Shown here: positions 8,256-17,004 of the stretch, one piece after another
How positions within the stretch are numbered: the first letter of the stretch is position 1
Layout: every line of letters starts with the position of its first letter
From: Neocallimastix lanati (nom. inval.)
Taxonomy: Eukaryota; Neocallimastigomycota; Neocallimastigomycetes; Neocallimastigales; Neocallimastigaceae
Direction of reading: 5' to 3'
DNA: 19,677 nt
NCBI GenBank assembly: GCA_016946835.1
Contig: JACVTC010000546.1
Span: 1-19,677, forward strand
Notes under the pieces: model-generated
The model's input: only the letters and a program-made list of their open reading frames with translations
What the model was told of the DNA's origin: nothing
The model's database searches: none
Translations under genes and position numbers: made by a program

Positions 8256-9051
8256 TAATCATAATAGTAGTTATAATAATAATTATAATTTTGTTAATAA
8301 TGGTAATAATTATAATAATGATGATTATAATAATCGAGGTAATATTAATAACAATAATTATAATAATAATAGTCATAGTTATATTAATAATAATAATAGT
8401 AATATTAATAATAATAGTGATATTAATAATAATGTTAATATTAATAATAATAATAGTAATTATAACAATAAGAATCTTAATAATAATTATAGTAATAGTG
8501 ATTATAGTAATGATAATTATAATAATAACGATACTAATAATTACAATCATAATAATAATTATAAAAATTACAATAACTATAATTATAATTATAATAATAG
8601 TATTATGAAATGTATTAGTGATAATGCTAATATGAGAAATGATAATAATGATTATTATATCGATGATAATAATAATCATTATAATAATTGTAATAATCAT
8701 TGTAATAATAATATTAAGGATAATGATAATGAAAAAAATGATTATTATAATAACAATTATAATAAAAATAATAATAATAATGTTTATTTAAGAGATACCA
8801 ATGAAGAATTCCAGGATGAAGTTGTTTTTGCTGCTCAGAGAAAAGGCAAACAAAATAAAGAAAAATATAAGGGGCCTTATAAAGAAAAACAAAGGCTTCA
8901 TCTCAAAGATAATCCAGTTCCTATTCACACTCCAGCCATGAAACAAATAAATAATAATAATGATAATTATAATGATAGTAATAATAATGAGGAACTAAAT
9001 AATAATAAAATAATTGAAGGTGAAATTCTTTCTTCTACAAAAAAAGGTTAA
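7681..9051 (+). CDS. Element B pol, 5' segment (Asn-rich N-terminal extension)
   Basis: This frame is entered by -1 slippage at 7675-7681 and stays open to TAA 9049-9051; its first ATG is at 7912. The first residues after the slip resemble those of A. Nearly all of it to about 8790 is asparagine-rich low complexity (AAT/AAC with TAT, GAT, AGT). A conserved block near the end, LHLKDNPVPIHTPAM (about 8898-8942), matches HKSLKDNPRPFATPAL in A, which shows that it is the true pol frame and not a random open frame. It runs into a frame break at the A7 tract (9039-9045). No enzyme domain is present. Its role is unknown; it is probably a spacer between nucleocapsid and protease. Confidence 0.75.
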
Positions 9052-12000
9052 TTTTAGAGAAAATCCAGATATTATTGAAATTAATAATAATGGAAATATT
9101 CGAGATGAAGATAATATGAATTTAGAGGATGATCCAAATAATTTAAATTATAATAATAATAATAACCATAATATTAATATTGATGATTATAATAATAATA
9201 TTAACAATAATGACAATTCTAATAATAACAATAATAATAACAATAATAATAATAATAATAACATTAATGATAATATTAATACTAATAATGATAGTAATAA
9301 TAACACAGAAAAATTGGAACATTTAGATATATCATATATAAACCAGCCAAATATTTCAAACGCAAAAAAAATTAACAAATTAAATAGAATTAAAGAGATA
9401 ATATCCAATACTACAAACGAAAATGAAAATGGAGGTAATACTAAGACGTCAAAATTAGAGAAACATATTAAAATGATCAATTTGGTTGATAATTATGATA
9501 TAAATGACCTGGTTAAAGATGTTGCCAATATAGAAGTCAAACTTAAACTGGCACACTTATTGGACTTATGTCCTAAATTTCGTACCGGGTTTAACAAAGA
9601 ACAAAAATTAATTAAAAGTACCAGTAAAGAATTTTTAATAAATGCTTTATCATTATTAAGCGACTATAAAGTTATCAAAGTAAATGGTACTATTGAAGGA
9701 TCCTACGCAGAAATATTCTTAGACTCTTGTGCAAGTGTTAATTTAATTACTGCTGCTGCATTCGAGAAGTATAAAATAAATAAAACGGCCGTTGGGACTA
9801 TTTCGGAAAGAATATTCCAGGCTTATTCTAATAATTATATTTCTTCGGATGTATACGAATTAGAAATTGAAATAGGCGGCTACACTTTCAAAGACTATTT
9901 CAGAAAAATAGAAAAAGATGATATTTTCGACGTGTTAATTGGTATTGACACGCTTAAGAAAAATAGATTTGTGCTAGATTTAGTTGATGATACTTTATTA
10001 CGTAAAAATGATAATGGCGATTTTATTGAACTTTCTAATTTAATGTATAATGTAAATTTTTCTAATGTTAATGATTTAAATATTAATAAAAATGATTCTG
10101 AAAATTATGTTACGCGTTGTGATGGTATTATCAATTATTGTGCGTGTTCAAATTTTTTGTGTAATGATACTTCTAATATAAATATTAGTGATTTTGATAA
10201 TTTAATATTATCTAATGATGAAGTTCTTAATAATAATGATTTATTTTCTATTGATAATAATGTGTTATTTCTTAATAATGATTCAAAAATTTGTCCCGCT
10301 ATTCTTTTAATAACTTCTGATGATAATTCATCTTTTGTCGATTTAAAATCTCTGCAAAATGATAAGAAAATTTCGCTTGTACACGACATATTATCTGAAG
10401 TACCTTCTTCTATTAGAGATTCAATTAAAATTTTATTTTTATCATACACGGATATTTTAGCTGTTAAAACAGATGATTTAGGTAATTCTAAATTATTTCC
10501 TCATAGAATTAATTTAGTTCCTGGTACTCACCCTGTTAAACAGAGAGCATATAGACTCTCTAAAGTACAAGCAGATGCTCTAAAAAAAGAAATAATTAAA
10601 CTCATTAACAATAAATTAATTGTTCCTTCAAATTCTCCTTGGTCTTCACCAGTTGTTCTTGTGTTAAAAAAAAATGGTCAAGTAAGAATGTGCGTTGATT
10701 ATAGAGTAGTAAATAATTGTACGAAGAAAGATGCCTATGCCCTTCCTATTATCGATGATATTCTTTATTATGTAGGAAACACCGCAGTTCTTTCAACAAT
10801 TGATTTATTTTCAGGATACCATCAAATTCCTATGCATCCTGATGATAGAGATATTACGTGTTTTACTACTATTTATGGTAATTTTAATTTTCAAGTTATG
10901 CCTTTTGGGTTGTGTAATGCTCCCGCAACTTTTCAAAGGGAGATGAACCGAATATTCTTCGACTTGATTGGTGTTTGTGTCTTTGTCTATATCGATGATC
11001 TTGTTGTGTATTCTCCCTCAATGGATCAGCATATTAAAGATCTTGAAAAGGTTTTCAAAATTCTACATAATAATGGATTAAAAATTAATTTAGAGAAATG
11101 TCATTTTTTTAAAGAAGAAGTAGAATTATTAGGACACAAATTATCTACTAAAGGAATTAGTCCTATTGATTCAAAAGTGAATGTTATTATGAATTGGTTA
11201 CCTCCTAAAAATATTAAGCAACTACGTTCTTTTTTAGGTGCTATTGGCTATTATAGGAAATTCATTTATAATTTTGCTCAAATTGCTAAACCATTATATG
11301 AACTTACAAAAAAAAATGTTCCTTTTGTATGGACTGATACTACTAATAAGGCTTTTGTTGAATTAAAAAATAAAATAATTTCTGCACCTATTTTATCACC
11401 TCCTGTTTTTGAAAAACCATTTATTATTCGGACGGACGCCTCTAAATATGGTATTGGTGGAGTTCTTATTCAGTTAGATGAGAATAATGATGAAAAGCCT
11501 ATTTATTTTGAAAGTCGTACCTTAGTAAATGCAGAATTAAACTATAGTATTACGGATTTGGAAGGATTAGCTGCTTACTATTGTGTTATGAAATTTAGAC
11601 CATTTTTAACAGGTAATAATTTTGAAACTATTTTGTACACTGATCATAAACCCTTAGTTTATATTTTCAATAGTAAAGAACCTACTTCTAGCCGTCATAT
11701 TAAATGGATTACGGAATTCAGTATTTTAAAAGTTAAAGTTTTATATGAAGAGGGGAGGAGAAATGTAATTGCAGATGCACTTTCAAGATTAAATTCTGGT
11801 GAAGATATACAAAATAAGAACGTAGAAGAAAATAAAAATATTATTTTGGAAAACAATTTTAATAAAGATAATAATTCAATTAAAAATATTATTTTAAAAG
11901 AGAATATAAGAAATAATAATTCTAATGAAATTAATAAATCAAGAAATAAAATCAGTAGGGAAAATACTAATGACAATTTATTTATAAAAATAGACAATAA

Positions 12001-12912
12001 AAATACTATTAAAAATAGCAATTTATCTAAAAAAATAAAAATAAATAATATCACAAACAATCATAAATTATATGAGAATGAAAACAATAATAATTATAAT
12101 AAAAATAATATCTCTGATAAAAAAATAGAAATTAATGGGTTTAATAAAAATAATAACTTTAATACTAATAATAATTATATTAAAAATAACAATTATAATA
12201 AAAACAATAATCATAATGAAAATAGCAATTGTAATAAAAATAGCAATTATGATAAAGGCAATAATCCTAATGAAAATAATTTTGTTCGAAATAATAATAG
12301 GAATAAAAATAATAATCTCAATGAAAATAATAATTATAATAAAATTAATTACTTAGATGAAAAATTAAAAAATTGTAACATTATTCAAAATAACTATCCA
12401 AATGAAAACAAAGAAAATTATAATACAAAATATAATAATATACATGATGCATATAAAAATAATAATTATTTAACAAAGGAAACAAGCTTTAAAACCGAAA
12501 TATTAAATAATAATGTAATTCAAAATAATGTATTATTTAGAGATATAAAAAATGAGAGTACAACAAATGAAAATGAAAAAGAAAATGAAAATGAAAAAAA
12601 TAATATTGTAAATCAAAATAATATAAGCATTAATAATAAATTCAATAAAATTTTGAATATTGATAAAAATATTAACAAAAAATCTCTTAATAAAAATGAA
12701 CAAGAAGATCATAGAAGTATAACTATAGGAAAAAAGAAATATAATAATATTTTAAAAATTGATAAAATTAATAATAATTTTACAAATAATAACATTCAAA
12801 AGGATGATAATAATGAAATGTTAAATAATGATATAAATAAAAATTACTCAAGAAATATTTTATCTAACAATAATGTATATCTAGATACAAATTTCGTAAT
12901 AAATGTTACACC

Positions 12913-12978
<66 letters not shown>

Positions 12979-14182
12979 AATAAATAATAATGAAAATAAT
13001 AATAAAAATGAAAAATTTTTAAATGATTTTATTGATAATTATATAAAACAAAAATTTGTAGAAATAGATGGGATTATTTATTATAAACAAAATAATAATT
13101 TAAGAAGAGTAATTTTTAATGAAAAAGAAAAATGGAAATTAATTAATTTAGCACATAACGTAGGACATGAAGGTTGTTATAAAACCTATCATAGATTAAA
13201 AAGAGATTACTTTTGGAAAGGAATGAATAAAGATATAAAAATATTTATAAAATGTTGTAAGAAATGTCAAATGTATAAGCCACAGCCTCAAAATAAATAC
13301 CCTGAAGATATTCCAACACCACCAGGATTGCCTTTCACAAGAGTTGGTTTAGATTTAGTTGGTCCATTATATACAACTGCTAGAGGAAATAGATATATCA
13401 TAGTATTAGTTGACTACCTTACCAAATGGGTGGAAGCTGAACCATTAGAAAAAACAGAATCTGAAGATGTAATAAGATTTTTAATTAATGTGTTTTCGAG
13501 GCATGGAATACCAGAGTTATTAATTACAGATAATGGCCCACAACTTATTTCAGATAAAACTAAAGCTTTTCTCGATTTGCATGATGTATATGTACATAAT
13601 GTGGCTACGTATCATCCACCTTCTAATGGAGAAGTTGAGAATAGAAATAGAGAAATTGGAAAATATTTGCGGCTTTTAGGAAAAAATAATAAAGATTGGG
13701 ATGATATTCTACCTAGTGCTTTATGGGCGCTTAGAACAGCGAAGAATGAAGTAACAAAATATAGCAGTTTTGAATTACTTTATGGTAGAAGGGATTTGCA
13801 ACCTTTCGAACTTACAATTAATGTTGATCAAAAACATGAAGATGAAACTGATGAAGAATATTATTTAAGAAAATTTATTACACATAATAAATGGATTAAT
13901 GAAGCTATTCGGAATATAGAAACTGCTAATGAACTATGGAAAGATAGAAGAAAACAAATTAAAAGATTAAGAAGTGAATTTAAACCTGGAGATTTAGTAT
14001 TAATCAGGAATTTTAATAGAAGAAAATTGGACCCTTATTTTATTGGACCATTAAAAATAGTTAAGCAACAATTTAATACTGTTACAGTTTGTGATCCAAT
14101 TACTAATGAAGTTGCCGAAAGAAATATACATCTCAAAAATGTTATTCCTTATATAAGTAGTTTTGTAGAAATCACTGATTAA
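9014..14182 (+). CDS. pol: Element B pol, main segment (protease, RT, RNase H, integrase)
   Basis: The frame opens at 9014 after a stop, with no usable ATG at its beginning. It is therefore the continuation of the preceding pol segment across the A7 run; one base fewer in that run would fuse them. Visible in order: Asn-rich spacer to about 9310; protease with Asp at 9722 (DSCA) and an LIG motif near 9938; RT with Asp at 10802 (TIDLFSG) and YIDD at 10988-10999; RNase H with Asp at 11435 (RTDAS) and ADALSR near 11773; an Asn-rich insert of roughly 400 residues (about 11800-13015) absent from A; an integrase HHCC finger (AHNVGHEG, CCKKC) at about 13151-13269; core residues Asp 13352, Asp 13529 and Glu 13637 with DD35E spacing; and GPL in place of the GPF motif (about 14045). 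All catalytic residues are intact. Confidence 0.92.
9039..9045 (+). other. Frame break at an A7 run in element B pol
   Basis: Seven A's separate the frame-1 segment (stop at 9049) from the frame-2 segment that carries all the enzymes. Loss of one A would make the two continuous. It may be an inactivating insertion, an assembly error in a homopolymer, or a site corrected by polymerase or ribosome slippage. Confidence 0.6.
11800..13015 (+). repeat. Asn-codon-rich insert between RNase H and integrase
   Basis: It lies in frame inside element B pol. It is built from AAT, AAC, AAA and GAA codons, with short imperfect repeats of the kind N-x-N-x-N. It ends with an uninterrupted (AAT)n microsatellite of about 21 units at 12913-12976. 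Element A has only about 45 residues between the same two domains. The insert keeps the frame over about 1.2 kb, so it is either tolerated or selected. Confidence 0.8.
12913..12976 (+). repeat. (AAT)n trinucleotide microsatellite
   Basis: About 21 perfect AAT units encode a polyasparagine run inside element B pol. Unit number is expected to vary between copies and strains without breaking the frame. Confidence 0.9.
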
Positions 14183-14334
14183 TATTAATATTTAAAAAAT
14201 AATAATAGTTTAAAATAAATCACTACCTAAAAAAAAAAAAAAAAATAATGCCTTATAAATTTTAAAATTTATTATTTCATACAAATATTCTTTAGACTTC
14301 AAGGGACGAAGTCTGATCTAAAGCGTGGGCGTTC
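14183..14334 (+). promoter_or_regulatory. Element B 3' untranslated segment with polypurine-tract region
   Basis: The 152 bases between pol and the 3' LTR are AT-rich, with an A-tract near 14230-14246. At the end they become GC-containing. A perfect inverted repeat AGACTTC/GAAGTCT (14294-14300 with 14308-14314) has the purine-rich loop AAGGGAC. It is followed by AAAGCGTGGGCGTTC and then the LTR start. The G-rich run next to TGATAC corresponds to GTCGGGGCATCT in element A and is the likely plus-strand primer site. Confidence 0.55.
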
Positions 14335-15017
14335 TGATACAAGATGAAAAGAAAAATAATGATACTTTAAAATTATTATTAAATTATATTAATTATATAA
14401 AGTTTGTAAAATATATATTATTATAAAATTAAAATTAATTATATAAAAATGATGAATTATATTAATTATAAATCATATAAAATAATATTATTATAGTATA
14501 AAATTTAATTATTATAATATAAACTTTTATATTAATGTTTATATAAAATATAACAATTATGATTTAATATAGAGATAATAATTATAAAAAAAAAATATAT
14601 AAAAATATTATAAAAAAAAAAAAATGTTTTTGTTAAAAAAAATTATTGATATATGTTAATTAGTAATAGTTGATTTAATATAAGAAAAATGTTTTAATTA
14701 GTTAAGATAGTAGTTTAGTTATTAGTTTTAATAAAATTAGTTGTTTAAGTAATTAATTGTAGAATATTATAATTAAATTATAATTATTAATAGTTAATTA
14801 ATATGATAAAAATAAAAATAAAATAAAATAAAATAAAATAAAATAAAATAAAATAAAATAAAAATAAAATATTACAAAACAAATATCATAAAATAAAAAA
14901 TTTTAAATAATTAAATAAAATAATTAATATTATTATTAGAATATATAATTTAATACAATTCCCCAGTGTAGCGCCCAAAACTATTATAAATACGAATATT
15001 TAAAATATATCGTATCA
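14335..15017 (+). repeat. 3' LTR of element B
   Basis: It is 683 bp long, starting TGATAC and ending GTATCA, a perfect 6-bp terminal inverted repeat with the TG...CA ends required for integrase. It follows the polypurine region of B. The interior is almost entirely A/T, with an (AAAAT)n run near 14807-14870. Its last 111 bases (14907-15017) equal the end of the LTR upstream of B, which fixes the 3' border at 15017, since the two sequences diverge right after it. Confidence 0.8.
14807..14870 (+). repeat. (AAAAT)n microsatellite
   Basis: A tandem pentanucleotide run of AAAAT units lies inside the 3' LTR of B, with one AAAAAT interruption at each end. The upstream LTR has no equivalent. Confidence 0.85.
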
Positions 15018-15178
15018 CTGATGATGCAGTATTTAAATAAAAAGAGAATATTATCAAGAAATAAAATTAAATTGTCAAGGATTTGATACAAATTAATTTA
15101 TATTTAATACTACAAAAATAACAATTTAATTATAAATATAATTTGTACTCCTTAAATCCTTGTACCGTTCATAACCAA

Positions 15179-15289
15179 ATTAATATTGTATTACATATTA
15201 ATTAATATTATCCCTTTTATACATTATTGAACCCCTAATATATTAATTGATTAATATTGTATTACATATTAATTAACATTATCCCTTTT
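15179..15289 (+). repeat. Two-copy direct repeat, 71-base period
   Basis: The copies at 15179-15218 and 15250-15289 share 40 bases with one difference (T in the first, C in the second). Each ends in the pyrimidine-rich TCCCTTTT. They probably arose by local tandem duplication within the presumed C LTR. Confidence 0.75.
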
Positions 15290-15668
15290 TATATTAATTA
15301 ATATAGTTGAATATTATTTATAAAAATTGTTTTTTATTAATTATATTATTTTATATATTTTTATTATCTTATATTATATATGTATTATTCTATTACTTTA
15401 TATATTAAAATTATATTTTATATTGTTATCTTTAAATTAGTATTTATTAAAATATATTATTAAATATTTTATATTGTTTTTCAAAATATAAAAGAACTAA
15501 AAAATATTCTTTTTTAAATCTTTGTAAGATTATTATTTACAAATAATCTGATAACTTTATAATAAAACATATTAAATAAAAATATAGTTAATTAAAAGTT
15601 TAATAATAAAATAATATTTTATATTTGAATAAATCAATTTAAAAAAATAAAATAATATCAAAAGGTTA

Positions 15669-15709
15669 TTAGATTAAAGGCTTCCAACCAAGTTTACCCT
15701 TTAATCTAA
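15669..15709 (+). promoter_or_regulatory. Perfect 12-bp inverted repeat ahead of gag C
   Basis: TTAGATTAAAGG (15669-15680) is fully complementary to CCTTTAATCTAA (15698-15709), with a 17-base loop. It lies about 50 bases before the gag start. It could be an RNA hairpin of the leader. Given the absence of a TGG-starting primer site, it could also be a self-primer and primer-binding-site pair of the Tf1 type. The second reading is speculative. Confidence 0.5.
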
Positions 15710-15757
15710 GTACCAACTTAACAATAATCTTACCGCTATTTTAGAAACTTCCTTGGA

Positions 15758-16981
15758 ATGCCTAAAATTGGCCTAAGACGCTCGGGAATGTATTCAGCTA
15801 GATCGGATGAAGAAATGGATATGAATAAAGAAGACTCAGTACAACAATTGCGATCCGAAGCCACCCAAGCTTGTACCACCTTAGCAGAAGGTGTTCAACA
15901 GTTAAGAAATGATACCTCACAAGCTTGTAATAGTATAGTTTCTGGGGTGAATGAAAACTTCGTTTCCAAAGAAGACTTACAAAATTACCATCAAGAGGTA
16001 ATGAAACAATTCGGAGCTTATGATAAAATGAATAATGAAATATTGGCCTCTTTAGAATCTTTGAAGAAGGCTACCCTCTATTTTAAGCATGAATTATGTA
16101 ATAAAACTCAAGTAGAAAATACTTCTTCTGGTGCTACCTCGTCGATACCGTTGACATCTGGAAATCCTACGGTAAACCTCCATTCTGTTTTCGATGATAA
16201 TATCTCAACTACTACAAGATATGACAATGATCATGATGTTATCATGCAATCTGCTTACCCTATTAATATTCCTCAAGTTCCCGATCCAGGTTTGTTTTCA
16301 GGTGATATTTCTGAAACCGAACTTTTCTGTCAACTGTGTGGGGACACATTTAAAACCTATCCATGTAAGTCTTGGCCTGAAGATTCGAAAATCAACTTTG
16401 TGCAATCAAGATTAAGAGAAGCTGCTAGAAGTTGGTACCAAACAAAATATTCCAGTAGTCCTCCTGCTTCCCTAGAGGCTCTTCTTAATGAATTAAAAGA
16501 AGCTTTTCCTGATGTTGTCAGCAAAAAGTTAAAGAAAATTAATTAAATAAATCTTAAACATTCTCATGGTAATATTAAGGACTATATCGATTCTTTCCGT
16601 AAACTAACAGCTGATCTTGGTTGGCCTGAAGAACCATTAGTATTATTTTTCTATAATGGTCTTCATCCAAAATTTAAAGAAGAAATTAATAAAATGGAGA
16701 AGTTTCCAGAGAAAATAGAAGAAATTACAACAAAGTGCATATTGTTTGAATCTTCTCAAGAAACTAAATTAAAGATAAATCAATTAACCAGCAATAAAAC
16801 TTATAAGAGAAAGAACTCTCATTCTTATCCCAATAGTGAAAACAAGAATAAGAAGAATAACAATTATTACAATCATAGTAAAAATAATAACTTCCATAAT
16901 AATAAATCTAAGGTTAATTCCAGTTACAACAACCGAGAAAATTATGTTACCGAAGTCCAAAAAATTAACTCAAAAAACTAG
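15758..16981 (+). pseudogene. Element C gag, one internal stop codon
   Basis: It starts at the first ATG (15758) after an in-frame TAA at 15725, with a purine at -3. Residues 28-63 are two copies of an 18-residue unit (VQQLR...TQAC / VQQLR...SQAC). A likely coiled coil follows up to about residue 115. The capsid-like domain runs from about 170 (VPDPGLFSGDI) through NFVQSRLREAARSWY. TAA at 16544-16546 interrupts the frame. The same frame then continues at once with typical Ty3-capsid sequence (YIDSFRKLTADLGW, FYNGLHPKF) to TAG 16979-16981. A single nonsense mutation is therefore the simplest lesion. The C-terminus is basic and Lys/Asn/His-rich with no CCHC knuckle, as in some Tf1-like gag proteins. 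Expected role: virus-like particle shell. Confidence 0.85.
16544..16546 (+). other. In-frame TAA inside gag of element C
   Basis: It sits in AATTAATTAAATAAAT between two parts of one capsid domain. Without it gag would be about 407 residues. It would prevent both Gag and Gag-Pol unless suppressed. Confidence 0.75.
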
Positions 16982-17004
16982 ATAATGGACTTCCCAAGAA
17001 GTCC
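16972..17004 (+). promoter_or_regulatory. -1 ribosomal frameshift signal of element C
   Basis: A AAA AAC (16972-16978) in the gag frame is one of the best-known slippery heptamers, and TAG follows at 16979. An 8-base spacer leads to GGACTTC (16987-16993) paired with GAAGTCC (16998-17004), a perfect 7-bp stem closed by the tetraloop CCAA. No downstream TTGG was seen, so a plain hairpin rather than a pseudoknot is expected. Pol is open in the -1 frame from 16969. Confidence 0.8.

Larger units (their letters stand above)
5776..15017 (+). mobile_element. Element B: Ty3/gypsy LTR retrotransposon with asparagine-rich expansions
   Basis: The element is bounded by a 111-bp direct repeat (5776-5886 and 14907-15017, identical by eye) that forms the ends of its LTRs. 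Gag (6116-7684) and pol (7681-14182) are present complete from PBS region to polypurine tract. The 3' LTR is well defined as 14335-15017. The true 5' LTR start is unclear because the upstream LTR looks like that of A, so 5776 is a minimum. Compared with A it is much longer, owing to AAT/AAC-rich insertions that keep the reading frame. One frame break in pol at 9039-9045 is the only clear lesion. The five bases after the 3' LTR are CTGAT; the matching target duplication cannot be tested because the 5' partner is not resolved. Confidence 0.85.
15018..15757 (+). other. Region between element B and gag of C: probable 5' LTR and leader of C
   Basis: No coding potential was seen in these 740 bases. 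They hold an imperfect inverted repeat (AAGGATTT 15077-15084 with AAATCCTT 15154-15161, arms continuing inwards), a 40-bp direct repeat with a 71-base period (15179-15218 and 15250-15289, one mismatch), a long A/T-only stretch, and a perfect 12-bp inverted repeat at 15669-15709. The C 5' LTR should be here, possibly from TGTCAAGG at 15073, but without its 3' partner the borders cannot be set. No TGG occurs before 15754, so a standard tRNA primer-binding site is not evident. Confidence 0.45.

Noticed and set aside
15179-15289. CRISPR-like array
   Set aside because: There are only two copies, the sequence is AT-rich, no spacer series is present, and the context is an LTR retrotransposon.
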